Assembly (NCBI RefSeq): GCF_026210795.1
Contig: NC_089445.1
Coordinates: 3,162,001 to 3,226,000 of the forward strand
DNA length: 64,000 nucleotides
Source: Rhizophagus irregularis
Lineage: Eukaryota > Glomeromycota > Glomeromycetes > Glomerales > Glomeraceae
Reading direction: 5' to 3'
Shown here: piece by piece, positions 33,358 to 44,779 of the stretch
Position numbering within the stretch: position 1 is the stretch's first letter
How the letters are laid out: the number at the start of each line of letters is the position of its first letter
Notes under the pieces: model-generated
What the model saw: the letters and a program-made list of their open reading frames with translations, nothing else
The model's database searches: none
Told to the model about the DNA's origin: nothing
Position numbers and translations under genes: made by a program

Positions 33358-34644
33358 TAGGGTTGGTAAAATAACCGTTAGTTATGAATTTGGTTAATTA
33401 ACCGGTTAATTAACGGTTAGTTAACGGTTAATTAACCCATAAATAACCTGTATATATAATTTTAAGGAAGTTAAAATAAATTTATAATTTATTAAATATT
33501 ATAAAATTTTAATATATTTTATTTATTCTTCATCATCTAAATTAATAACATTTGCTTCAAATCCAAATATACTATCATTATCAGAACTATTATTATTATC
33601 ATCTTCTTTATTTTCATTATCAGAACTATTATTACTATCTTCTTCATTTTCATTAAAATTACTACCCATTTAGCTGTATGAGATTCTTCACCAGAATAAA
33701 TAGCATCAAAGAATAATGGTTTTGGAGTACAAATAACAAAATTTTGAACTGATTCTCGATTAATATTAGACCAACCATCTGAAACCATTGTAAGAGATTT
33801 AGCTTGTAAAATTTGTTCATTACATTCAGCTTTAACTTCATCAAAAACATCATCAAGTAATTCATCAGCAAGTTTTCTTCGATTAGGTAATTTGAATGCT
33901 GGACGTAATTGTTGAAAAAACTGAATAACATAATTATTTTCAAGAAAAGAAAAAGGAACTCCAGCAGCAAATAATGCTTGAGCTAGTAAAATTTCAAGAG
34001 TATCTTGTTCTTCTTCACTCATACGATCAACAAAATTCTCAATTGTTGTATTTTTTAAATGCTTTTTTGATGTTTTTACTGTAGGAATAAAAGTAGAAGT
34101 AGTAGCATCAGAAGTTTCTAATAGTTCAGGAATTTGTTGTTTCTTTGTTTTTGCACTTTCTGGAGCTCTAGGACAACTATCATTAAGATGAACTTGCATT
34201 CTTTTAGCTGTACCTTGTTCAAAAACTTTAGAACAATAATTACAACGTACAGAAGGATGTGTTTTTTTCTTAGACCTACTACTTTCTTCATTACTTTCTG
34301 CTTCAGTAATTATTGTCCAATGTTTCCAAACAGTTCCCTTTTTTTTTACCATGATAATGAACAATAAATTTGCAAAAAAAAAGTGTTTTTTTAAAAAAAA
34401 TTTATCTTAAAAAAAAGATCATGCAATATGTAGATCATAGATTTAATCAATATTTATATTAATTAATATTTAATTGTGTAACAAAATAATGGATTATCAT
34501 TTAATCACATGATTTAAATTCTGCATTTTGATTGGCTAATTATAAATAACGGTTAATTAACCATTTTAAATCAATCATAACTAACAAAATTAACGGTTAA
34601 TTAACCATGGTTAATTAACCGTGGTTAATTAACCCCCATCCCTA
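33358..34644. mobile_element. hAT transposon, internally deleted
   Basis: Termini TAGGGTTGG (left) and, from the other strand, TAGGGATGG (right) are flanked by a perfect 8-bp duplication ATTGTACC (33350-33357 and 34645-34652). Both subterminal regions hold multiple GGTTAATTAACC/TTAACGGTTA palindromic motifs, likely transposase-binding sites. 1,287 bp long. The minus strand encodes a truncated BED-finger transposase. Too short to be autonomous, but the intact ends suggest recent mobility driven in trans. Confidence 0.92.
33523..34352 (-). pseudogene. truncated hAT transposase (BED finger, DUF659-like)
   Basis: Starts at MVKKKGTVWKHW (34352). A BED-type zinc finger follows (CNYC...HLNDSC). Then comes the start of the RNase-H-like hAT core, with LADELLDDVFDEVKAECNEQ and SLTMVSDGWSN, in which the Asp of SDGW is the expected first catalytic residue, and VQNFVICTPKPLFFDA. 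At about 33665 the protein breaks off after HTAKW. An acidic tail (DNENKEDDNNNSSDN, ending NVINLDDEE at 33523) follows in another frame. This is the C-terminal tail of such proteins, brought next to the N-terminal third by an internal deletion. The remaining catalytic residues and dimerisation region are absent, so it is not active. Confidence 0.85.
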
Positions 34645-34652
34645 ATTGTACC

Positions 34653-34989
34653 TGAAAAAAAAAGAATTCGCCCACTTCCGCTCACTTCGGGTTTATTACT
34701 TTATTTAACATAGTGCAATAAAAAAATATAATCAAGGAACTGATATATCAACTAATATTAACATCATACTTCGGACTTATTAATTTAAGATGCGCTCACA
34801 TAGCTTGTTAATGGTTAAATTTTAAATCGTTTAAGAACCTCTCCAGAAAATAAGTTTTCAGTTTATTTGTTGTATTCTCCCTTCTTTTATATCTATAAAA
34901 ATAGGTTGGACTTTTAAATTTCCTGAATCTACACTGGAATAGTAAGATCTACCTGCACTCGCTTCCTCCTTTTTAGTTAAGTCGCTTTG
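34653..34989. other. intergenic, nothing recognised
   Basis: No supported feature. Confidence 0.4.
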
Positions 34990-35535
34990 CAACCTACAAT
35001 ATAAAGAACCTATTCAATTATTATATACGGATGGTTGCTGTCTTGGAATTCCAAGCGTAAAAAATCTAACAAATTATTAAAGAAGCTTCCAATCTTCCAA
35101 TGCACATCAATGCCTTTAGTTGCATTATGTAACAGTTAGAAAATGGAAGACCGCCACTTATTTCAATAATAAGCATCATGATTTTGAAAGTCTTCTAGCT
35201 ACATGTCCGTCATTAGTTCCACATCATCATACTAAAGCTATATATGTATATATTGTCCTTAAAGACCATTTGGCATATACTTTATTATTTTCATAATAAT
35301 TAAAATTAACTTAGTCCTAAATTACCTGTTATTGTTTGCTAATATAAATGTAATTTCAGTAATAAAAATAAAATCTTTTACAAATAATAGTATTTGTATT
35401 ATGTATAACTAATTTCACTCGCAATGTTTAGTAATTTCTTTAACTTATCTTTTCAGCTAATAAGATCTTCTGACTGTGATTATCATATATTCAGAGTATG
35501 ATGGTGTTGAATAATTCTATATGGTAAACTAACAT
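34990..35535 (-). pseudogene. heavily decayed TKL-like kinase
   Basis: Only short traces remain on the minus strand. They are DKLKKLLNIASEI (helix before the catalytic loop, about 35410-35455), TGNLGLS (the GDLGLS equivalent, about 35305-35330), ENNKVYA, a YSFSMMMW equivalent (about 35220-35245), and ISGGLP and related C-lobe scraps. All frames are interrupted. The order and spacing match exon 2 of kinases A-L, so this is an old member of that subfamily. Confidence 0.6.
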
Positions 35536-36046
35536 TATCTTGATAATTATAGCTCAGTTTTTGCTTTGGCCATTGACTTATAATAAGTAGGCATCAAAAT
35601 TTGGAAGTAAAGAGTGGTAAGTATATTTTAAGTAGGAGTGAAAATTTTTACAAGGATATTTTTTAGAATAAAATGTAAATAAGAGTAACAGGGCATGCTG
35701 CAAAAAGTATGCTTGTTCAACTAAAACAAAATGTAGAAGATGGTGTGGGCCAATGTTCAAACTATGCAAAATTAGATTTCACAATATATAAATAATCAAC
35801 TCCCCACAAGAAGCAGCAAAGGTAGTTCAAACAAACATTCCAAATATTATTTGCTTTTTCTCAAACTTTGAACAAATAAATATTGTGAAATTGTAAATTT
35901 TTGGAATTTGTGTATTTTGATACTGGAAAACAGCTTGCATTAAAATATAGTTATATAAATCTACTAAAAAAACAGACAGATATATAATTTGTACAAGGTG
36001 GCTAAGTTTTTGGACCAACAAAAATTGGATAAAATAATGTACATAT
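35536..36046. other. intergenic, nothing recognised
   Basis: No supported feature. Confidence 0.4.
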
Positions 36047-36054
36047 ATGGTAAC

Positions 36055-36853
36055 TAGGGTTGGATCGGTCCTAGCAAAGACCGGTCCTGCATTGGTCTTG
36101 GGACTGGTCTTCACGGTCTTCAGTCTGAGATCTGAGGACCGGTCCAGACCGGAGACCGATCCATATAATTAATATCCAATAAAAATGACTCATTAAAACT
36201 AGGTAACAGGATTCGTTGCAATGTCCGAAGCACTCATTTAAATTCACGTGTCAGACGCGTCACTGAAATCTGATTACGTGATAATAATCAATAATACATC
36301 TTATTTGTTAATTACGTATGCGGATAGATATACCTTGCATTACAATGTGTCTAACCGTTAATGTCCTCCGCTACGCTTCGGACAATAATTAAAAATGTGA
36401 GAAATCATTTTATTTTATTAAATTACTTAATAAAAAATGTTTTCACAACGTTTTTTGTTAAAATAATTAAAAAAACATCGCGAAACATTTTTTATTTGTT
36501 AAATTATATGTCAAAAAACGTTTCGCAATATTTTTTGACTGTTTTAATAAAAAAACGTTATAAAACGTTTTTTATTGTTAAATTGCATGTTAAAAAACGT
36601 TTTGCAATGCTCTTTAACTGTTTTAATAAAAAATGTTGCGAAACGTTTTTTCATTTGTTAAATTACATGTTAAAAAATGTTCCGCAACATTCTTTAACTG
36701 TTTAATAAAAAACGTTGCATAATTTAGAAGCTTAAAATCATAGGGACAAATTTCTTAAGTTTAAATCGGTCTGGTCCCAATCCAGTCCAGTCCAGGTTGA
36801 AAGACCAGTCTTTTTGGGACCAGGCTAAACCAGACCAGATTAATCCAACCCTA
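36055..36853. mobile_element. hAT-type element with GGTCC subterminal motifs
   Basis: Termini TAGGGTTGGATCGG (left) and TAGGGTTGGATTAATC (right, other strand) are flanked by a perfect 8-bp duplication ATGGTAAC (36047-36054, 36854-36861). Subterminal regions are dense in GGACCGGTCC/ACCAGTCC-like motifs. 799 bp with no transposase. The interior carries a 79-bp repeat. The ends resemble the 33.4-kb element, but the subterminal motifs are unrelated, so it is a separate hAT family. Confidence 0.9.
36440..36720. repeat. 79-bp tandem repeat inside the hAT element
   Basis: TTGTTAAATT(A/G)(C/T)ATGT followed by AAAAAACGTTT and TTTGACTGTTTTAATAAAAA recurs at about 36498, 36577 and 36656. The plus-strand frame 36361-36705 reflects this repeat and is not a gene. 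Confidence 0.75.
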
Positions 36854-38130
36854 ATGGTAACTGGTAATAAAAAATTATATTTAAGAAAATCAACAAATTT
36901 TACCTCTTGTTTTGTTTACTTACGTCACATGAATCACAAAGACACTTAAGAGTTAAGACAGCCACAGTTGTTACACAAAATATGATTTAAAGAAATTTTC
37001 AATGCAAATCAGTGAGTGCATCGGAATTTTTCTTATTAAACTCCTACTTTTAGTTAAAATATTTCTTTAGTATCTATTTATGACATATTGTATAAAAAAA
37101 AAGTATTTCTAAAAAAAAAAATTCCAAAACAGCCAAATGGAAACAGAAAAAGCCTTTTATTGGTATCAAAAAGCAGCAGAAAATGGTTATGAAAAGCAAT
37201 GTTTAATTTAGCTATATGTTATGAAATTGGAAAAGGAACAGAAAAGAATTTAGAAAAAGCCTTTTATTGGTATCAAAAAGCAGTAGAAAATGGTTATGAA
37301 AATGCAATGTTTAGTTTAGCCATATGTTATAAAGATGGAAAAGGAACAGAAAAGAATTTAGAAAAAGCCTTTTATTGGTATCAAAAATCAGCAGAAAATG
37401 GTGATGAAAATGCAATGTTTAATTTAGCTATATGTTATTAAGATGGAGAAGTGACAGAAAAGAATTTAGAAAAAGCCTTTTATTGGTATCAATAAGCAGC
37501 AAAAAATGATGATGAAAATGCAATGTTTAGTTTAGCCATATGTTATGAAGATGGAAAAGGAACAGAAAAGAATTTAGAAAAATCCTTTTATTGGTATCAA
37601 AAAGCAGCAGAAAATGGTTATGAAAATGCAATGTTTATTTTAGCCATATGTTATGAAGTTGGAAAAGGAACAGAAAAGAATTTGGAGAAAGCCTTTTATT
37701 GGTATCAAAAAGCAGCAGAAAATGGTAATGAAAATGCAATATTTTGTTTAGCCATGTGTTATGGAGTTGGAAAAGGAACAGAAAAGAATTTTAAAAAAGC
37801 CTTTTATTGGTTTCAAAAAGCAGCAGAAAATGGTGTTAAAGAAGCAATGTTTGGTTTAGCCGTATGTTATGGAAATGGAGAAGGAATAGAAAAGAATTTA
37901 GAAAAAGCCTTTTATTGGTATCAAAAATCAGCAGAAAATGGTTATGAAAATGCAATGTTTAGTTTAGCCGTATGTTATGAAGATGGAGAAGGAACAGAAA
38001 AGAATTTAGGAAAAGCCTTTTATTGGTATCAAAAAGCAGCAGAAAATAGTAATAAAAAAGCAATGTATTATTTAGCCATATATTATAATAATGGAGAAGG
38101 AACAGAAAATAATTTAAAAAAAGCCTTTTA

Positions 38131-38355
38131 GGCCATACAAACTTGATTTTATGGTTTTCATAATATAAAAATTTCATCAATAACCCGGCAACCCGGCTTT
38201 TAATTTTTTTTTCAAAAATTTTATATGCGAAAATTTTTTTCAATTTTTAAAAAATTCTCACCCGGCATAGTAATAATATAAAAAATTTTTTTTTAAGACT
38301 TAACAAAACTGACCCGGCCGGACCATGAAAACCATTTTTACCACTTTGTGTCGCC
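38131..38355. mobile_element. PIF/Harbinger-like MITE in Sel1 coding DNA, copy 1
   Basis: 225 bp. Ends GGCCATACAAACTTG and, from the other strand, GGCGACACAAAGTGG; inward both share TATGGTTTTCAT or ATGGTTTTCAT. Flanks are TTA on both sides (38128-38130, 38356-38358). The uninterrupted repeats read GCCTTTTATTGG, so TTA is the 3-bp target duplication typical of PIF/Harbinger. The insert plus duplication is 228 bp, so downstream frame is kept, but TAG is created at once. Confidence 0.82.
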
Positions 38356-38682
38356 TTATTGGTTTCAAAAAGCAGCAGAAAATGGTGTTAAAGAAGCAAT
38401 GTTTGGTTTAGCCGTATGTTATGGAAATGGAGAAGGAATAGAAAAGAATTTAGAAAAAGCCTTTTATTGGTATCAAAAATCAGCAGAAAATGGTTATGAA
38501 AATGCAATGTTTAGTTTAGCCGTATGTTATGAAGATGGAGAAGGAACAGAAAAGAATTTAGGAAAAGCCTTTTATTGGTATCAAAAAGCAGCAGAAAATA
38601 GTAATAAAAAAGCAATGTATTATTTAGCCATATATTATAATAATGGAGAAGGAACAGAAAATAATTTAAAAAAAGCCTTTTA

Positions 38683-38907
38683 GGCCATACAAACTTGATT
38701 TTATGGTTTTCATAATATAAAAATTTCATCAATAACCCGGCAACCCGGCTTTTAATTTTTTTTTCAAAAATTTTATATGCGAAAATTTTTTTCAATTTTT
38801 AAAAAATTCTCACCCGGCATAGTAATAATATAAAAAATTTTTTTTTAAGACTTAACAAAACTGACCCGGCCGGACCATGAAAACCATTTTTACCACTTTG
38901 TGTCGCC
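38683..38907. mobile_element. PIF/Harbinger-like MITE in Sel1 coding DNA, copy 2
   Basis: A copy of the 38131 element exactly 552 bp downstream, with the same flanks. It arose by the local duplication rather than a second insertion. Confidence 0.82.
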
Positions 38908-38950
38908 TTATTGGTTTCAAAAAGCAGCAGAAAATGGTGTTAAAGAAGCA

Positions 38951-41667
38951 ATGTTTGGTTTAGCCGTATGTTATGGAAATGGAGAAGGAATAGAAAAGAA
39001 TTTAGAAAAAGCCCTTTATTGGTATCAAAAATCAGCAGAAAATGGTTATGAAAATGCAATGTTTAGTTTAGTCGTATGTTATAAAGATGGAGAAGGAACA
39101 GAAAAGAATTTAGGAAAAGCCTTTTATTGGTATCAAAAATCAGCAGAAAATAGTAATGAAAAAGCAATGTTTTATTTAGCTATATGCTATAAAAATGAAA
39201 AAGGAACAGAAAAGAATTTAGGAAAAGCCTTTTATTGGTATCAAAAAGCAGCAGAAAATGGTAATAAAAAAGCAATGTATTATTTAGGCATATATTATAA
39301 TAATGGAGAAGGAACAGAAAAGAATTTAGAAAAAGCATTTTATTGGTTTCAAAAATCAGCAGAAAATGGTGATGAAAATGCAATGTATTATTTAGGCATA
39401 TGTTACGAAAATGGAGAAGCAACAGAAAAAAACTTAGAAAAAACCTTTTATTGGTATCAAAAAGCAGTAGAAAATGGTGTTAAAGAAGCAATAAATAATT
39501 TAGCCGTATGCTATAAAAATGGAAAAGGAACAGAAAAGAATTTAGAAAAAGCATTTTATTGGTATCAAGAAGCAGCAGAAATTGGTGTTAAAGAAGCAAT
39601 GTTTAATTTAGGTATATGTTATGAAAATGGAGAAGGAACAGAAAAGAATTTAGAAAAAGCATTTTATTGGTATCAAAAAGCAACAGAAGATGATAATGAA
39701 AATGCAATGTTTAATTTAGGCATATGCTATAAAAATGGTGAAGGAACAGAAAAGAATTTAGAAAAAGCTTTTTATTGGTATCAAAAAGCAGCAGAAAATA
39801 GTGTTAAAGAAGCAATGCTTAATTTAGCTGTATGTTATTCTAATGGAGAAGGAACAGAAAAGAACTTAGAAAAAGCTTTTTATTGGTATCAAAAAGCAGC
39901 AGAAAATGGTATTAAAGAAGCAATGTTTAATTTAGGCATATGTTATAAAAATGGAAAAGGAACAGTAAAGAACTTAGAAAAATTCTCTTATTGGTTTCAA
40001 AAAGCAGCAGAAAATGGTTATGAAAATGCAATGTTTAATTTAGCCATACGTTATAATAATGGTGAAGGAACAGAAAAGAATTTAGAAAAATCCTTTTATT
40101 GGTACCAAAAAGCAGCAGAATTTGGTGTTAAAGAAGCAATGTTTGATTTAGCCATATGCTATAAAGATGGACAAGGAACAGAAAAGAATTTAGAAAGAGC
40201 CTTTTATTGGTATCAAAAAGCAGCAGAAAATGGGGATGAAAATGCAATGTTTAGTTTAGCCATATGCTATAAAGATGGACAAGGAACAGGAAATAATTTA
40301 GAAAGAGCCTTTTATTGGCATCAAAAAGCAGTAGAAAGTAACAAAATGAACCCTAAAAATGGTGTTGAATTATGTGATAAATGCAAGCAACCATATACTG
40401 ATTACCAGTGGTGCCAACAATGTAATACTAAACAATTTCAACAAGATTTTTCAAAGTGGTCTAGTGAAAATGAATTTATTGATAAATTTATTCAAGAAGC
40501 ACAAATAAATGCTAAAAACAGCTACGAAATTTTAGAGTGGATACCTTATAATAAATTGTCAAATGTCAATTATTTTGATAAAGGAGGATTTAGCGAAATT
40601 TATAAAGCTATCTGGCTAGATGGACCTATTTATAGTTGGAATTTTGACAAGCAACAATGGAATAGGCAAATAGGTTATGAGGTCATTCTTAAATCACTTA
40701 ATAATTCATCAAGTTTAAATACTAAATTTTTGGATGAGGTATAGTACTTATATTTAATAGTAAATTTTTTTTTTTCAAAAATCTAACGATTTTTTTATCA
40801 TTATATGTATAGTGGAAATATCATTATAATTGTCAGAAAAAATCATTTTCAAAATTTATTCAATTCTTTGGAATTACCCAAGATCCAAATAATTTAAATT
40901 ATATAATAGTAATGAGTTATGCAAAAAAAGGAAGTTTGAGAAAATGTTTATCTGATATAGTTAAATTTAAGTGGCAAGACAAGTTAAAATTATTGAAAAA
41001 AATTATATTAGGACTTAAAGTAATTCATGAATCAAATTTAACTCATGGTGATTTTCATGATGGTAATATTTTAATGTCAGATAATTACAATGAGTTATTT
41101 ATTATTGATTTAGGATTATGTAAACCTATAAGTGATTCACAAGATTCTGATAATATAAAAGTTAATGAAATTTATGGAGTTTTACCTTATATGGCGCCTG
41201 AAATATTAAGAAAAAAACCCTATACTCCAGCAAGTGATATTTATAGTTTTTCAATGATAATATGGGAGTTTACATCGGGTATTCCTCCATTTAATCATGA
41301 AGCACATGATCATCACCTTAGCTTGAGTATTTGTAGAGGGGAACGTCCTGAAATTATAAAAAATACTCCAAAATGTTATATAGATTTAATGAAAAAATGT
41401 TGGGATTCAAATCCTTCCAATAGACCAACCATAATAATGCTTGAAAGTATTATAACTGAATGGATTAGATCTATTAGTGAATATTATAGAATAAATAGGG
41501 ATGGAAATTATAAGTATGAAGTATTTAACATTGATAATCAATTAAAAAATGATATGTTGGAATTTGTAGAAGCGAACAAAGCTTTAGTACAGGAACAAAC
41601 AAAAGCTTATATTACACAAAATCATTCACAAGCATATTATACAAGTCGCAACTTACTGAAATTTTAG
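38951..41667 (+). CDS. Sel1-repeat / TKL-like kinase fusion
   Basis: Exons 38951-40738 and 40813-41667, with a 74-nt GT-AG phase-0 intron; about 880 residues from the first in-frame ATG after the second MITE. Residues 1 to about 465 are 13 Sel1 repeats (TPR-like helical pairs that bind partner proteins). A putative zinc module follows (CDKC...CQQC), then NEFIDKFIQEAQ and the kinase: DKGGFSEIYKAIW loop, VILKSL lysine, THGDFHDGNI catalytic loop, IDLGL for DFG, MAPEIL, SDIYSFSMIIWE. The C-terminal tail is short and lacks the micro-exons of kinases A-L, so it is another subfamily. ATG 40346 (MNPKNGVELC) could be the original start of a stand-alone kinase to which the repeats were joined. The start is uncertain because of upstream damage. 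Confidence 0.8.
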
Positions 41668-43511
41668 TTCGAGAAGATTCTGAATGCTTGGAATGTATAA
41701 TTAAGAATTAATAATTCTGTTAATTTGTTGGATTATCTTTCTGTTATGGAAAAGATTTTTATTAGTATGTACTTTTACAGTTTTTACAATAAAGTAAATA
41801 GAACCAAATATGATTAAATACAAGTATGATATGAAACTAAGTTTCATTTATATTTTTATTTTTCATTTAAACCTATACTTCAAAATTTTATTAATATTAT
41901 TGCCTTGGAGTAATATTATAATCATTATTTCTTATAAATTGTAATAGTTATATTATCATAAAATTCGTTTACTGAAGTTGTATCATTAATGCTTTCCGAA
42001 ACAACTTAGGTTATACTCTCTATGATCCCTTTTCTAATTAAGATTGATGAATTATTTTATATTGTAAGTAAAATATGAATAATGATTATAGGTCAAGGTT
42101 TTATGTGACTTAAATTCTTAGTTTCACTTATAGGATAATTTTTGCTTTAATTATTTATTAAATTCATTGCATTTATTATATGTAAGAATTGGATTAGGCA
42201 TGTTTTGTTTTTGATTAATTAATGATTTATATTATTCGATTGATCCATAATTTTAAAATTTAAATTTATGGATTTGTAAAATCTTATTCCTATATATACT
42301 TTTTTCCTTTACTAATAATATAAGATATTTATTAAAGAATTCTTTATTTGAGCTTAAATACCATTAATACCTAATACTGTAAATACTGCATCTTATGCTA
42401 ACAGTAATATATAAATAGGCAACAAGAGATTTACTATTAGCTCTACGCACCTCTTCAGGGCCGGAATTACATAATGTCGCCTGGAATTATCCAAAGAAGG
42501 AAGGATCTACACATTATTTTACGCTGCTGGGTCCTCTTAAGTTTACTTTTTTTATTTTATTTATTACCTACTATAACTAAATTTCTTTCTCAAAATTGAA
42601 AAAGTAAAACAAATACAAAGGAAAATAAGCTAAAGAAAAATCCTTTCCTTCTAATCTCTTATTGAATAATTCTTTTTTTCTCCTATTCATGAACAAAAAC
42701 AGCTTACTCTCTTAAAACTTTAAAACGTTCGATTAACGAACCAAATTATAACAACGAATTAGTAACAAGTAAAAAAATATAATTTTATCTTGCATTAGAT
42801 TTTTTTCTAAACGTTTCAGAATAATTATAACCTAAAGATTTTCGCCTTATCTTTATAAATAATAACCTAAGAATTTTTTTTTATCTCCACAACATATAAA
42901 AAAAGAGAAATGGTACTAATATAAATTAGTATGTATTACTTTGCAAACTTTAACGCCAAATACGCCAAAGACAACACATACAACAAATACAATTATGTAT
43001 ACAATAAATTATAAATATAATATATACGATGGAACAATAACCTATAAATACATTTTCAACAAAAAGGAAAACTCTCTCTTCGTCATCATATAATTATGAT
43101 GCTATAATCAGGTTGCGTGATGAACTAACTTTTTATAAAATATTTTTAAACGAAATTCCAAAATTTCAAAATTCAAATTACTTCGAAACAAAACAAATTT
43201 GATAGTAGTAACATTCGCAAGAAGTTCCCTAGGCAAAAAAAAAATAAAATTTCGTATATGAAATTGTTCAAGTTGCGCAGTAATTATCAATTGTTACGCA
43301 CTTACGCTTACTGAAGTGTGATGCGTGATTCGTAAACTAAATATTATATTTGTTATATGCAGCCAAATAGGATCATGCTGTTTTTGATATATTGATATCT
43401 TTTAGATTAAGGTACAAATAAATTACTATTGCATAAATATCTTGACGCATTATGTCATTTAGATTAAATATCATATATTGAATTTTACAGGTAAAATATT
43501 ATACGTTAATA
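41668..43511. other. AT-rich spacer
   Basis: No gene. Around 42458-42500 a CAGGGCCGGAATTACATAAT segment hints at a degraded GGCC-family or hAT-like repeat. Confidence 0.4.
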
Positions 43512-43549
43512 GAATATTATCCGAACTGCTTCACAGTTCGGTGATATTT
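43512..43549. repeat. hairpin CCGAACTG-CTTCA-CAGTTCGG
   Basis: 8-bp perfect stem with a 5-nt loop; weaker outer pairing (AATATTAT with GTGATATT). Function unknown. Confidence 0.5.
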
Positions 43550-43745
43550 AACGCAAGTTGTGGGTGGTAATTAATCCACCGTAAGATGAAGAAGGTGAGC
43601 CAAGTAAAAGGCCTGAAACTATAGTAATTAAGTATCATAAACCGAATGTGGAGAGTCCCTACCAAATAATAACTATCATTAATTTTCGCTAAAAAAATCT
43701 TGAAATTCCGACCAAAATTAAACTTGAAAAAAGCCGCGAAAAATT

Positions 43746-43911
43746 ATAATGGTGTAGTTAGCCGAAACGGAGCCGAATTCCTGACTGCCGATCATCCGGA
43801 TCCGGTTTAACCACAGAAAATCCCCTGGAATTCCACGACGCACGATATACACCTGAGCTGGGTCCGGATTACGTTGCGGCTAATTATTTTTCGGCTAACA
43901 CACACCATTAT
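43746..43911. mobile_element. short MITE, GGTGTAGTTAGCCG ends
   Basis: ATAATGGTGTAGTTAGCCGA at the left pairs with the right end read as ATAATGGTGTGTGTTAGCCG. About 166 bp, GC-richer than the surroundings, non-coding. Target duplication not resolved. Confidence 0.65.
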
Positions 43912-44779
43912 CGAAAAAATTTCTAGAATAATGTACAAAATAATAAATCTGCAATCTACAACACTATTGATAATAATATTTATTGTATGTTGTATACGAC
44001 AATGATTAATAATTTACTCTCATACCTAAAAATAAAATCATCAAGATATTACTTATCAAGATATCAACTATAATAATTATGAATGTTTTGGGAAGGTTGT
44101 AATGAGATCTTATTAGTGACAATTTTTTAGACAGGTCATTGAGGTCAATTCATTGGATTGATCTGCATTAAACTGAAAATTAATATTTAAATTTGTGGTT
44201 TGGACCAGATTTTGTCAGGATTCATCTGGAACGTTAAATTTAAAATTATTTTTGAAACTAATAATCAGATTTTAACTATTAACGTCATATTTAATAGTAT
44301 TTAATGTTGATAAGACTAAAATTTTAATATAATGGTTTTATTCAGATTATCATTAAACAAAGTTTCATCCATCCAGATTAAATCATTATTTAACTTACTA
44401 GATGGCAAATTTCACTTGAATCGAAGTACTAATTAAAAGAATGATAGTTATAATGTTAACCATAAACTAGGTTGTGTATTAAAGTGTTAATATTGCTAGA
44501 ATTTATAATTTGAAAGATCTTAACATAGATCGTAAATGAAACCGATCAAATTAAAAGAATTTTGTAACTTGAAGATGATGATGCATGGCAATTATAAATG
44601 ATTCCTTTTATTCTGGTTCATACCTAGTTATTTTAGATTAAAAAATGCTAATTTACACTGATTTATACATATTTAAAGAATTGAAATTTATATCATAATC
44701 TTATTTACAGTATATAATTTTTTATTTTTTTAAAAAAAAAAAAATAATATATTTGAAAAAACTGATTGTTTTAACAATT
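43912..44779. other. spacer downstream of kinase F
   Basis: No supported feature. Confidence 0.4.

Larger units (their letters stand above)
37137..38907 (+). pseudogene. broken 5' part of the Sel1-repeat array
   Basis: ATG 37137 opens a Sel1 repeat (TEKAFYWYQKAAENGYE) that loses one base at about 37193 (GAAAAGCAATG for GAAAATGCAATG). From 37199 onward a single frame runs to 40738. Within this part it is interrupted by TAA at 37439-37441 (CY-stop-DG), TAA at 37493-37495 (YQ-stop-AA) and by the TAG at the start of each MITE copy. The repeats (consensus AMFNLAICYKDGKGTEKNLE KAFYWYQKAAENG, 36 residues) are otherwise well preserved, so the breaks are recent. Either the expressed gene starts downstream, or the locus is decaying from its 5' end. 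Confidence 0.75.
37804..38907. repeat. 552-bp direct duplication (two copies)
   Basis: 37804-38355 and 38356-38907 appear identical by eye. Each contains three Sel1 repeats and one complete MITE. A third, slightly diverged Sel1 block without MITE follows at 38908. Unequal exchange between Sel1 repeats after the MITE insertion explains the arrangement. Confidence 0.9.

Noticed and set aside
33662-33970. 102-codon minus-strand frame overlapping the transposase
   Set aside because: Another frame of the same transposase DNA; hydrophobic low-complexity sequence only.
36361-36705. 114-codon plus-strand frame
   Set aside because: Lies wholly inside a hAT element and mirrors a 79-bp tandem repeat.
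37959-38795. Two identical 94-codon minus-strand frames, and one at 39180-39422
   Set aside because: Antisense of Sel1 repeats plus the MITE.
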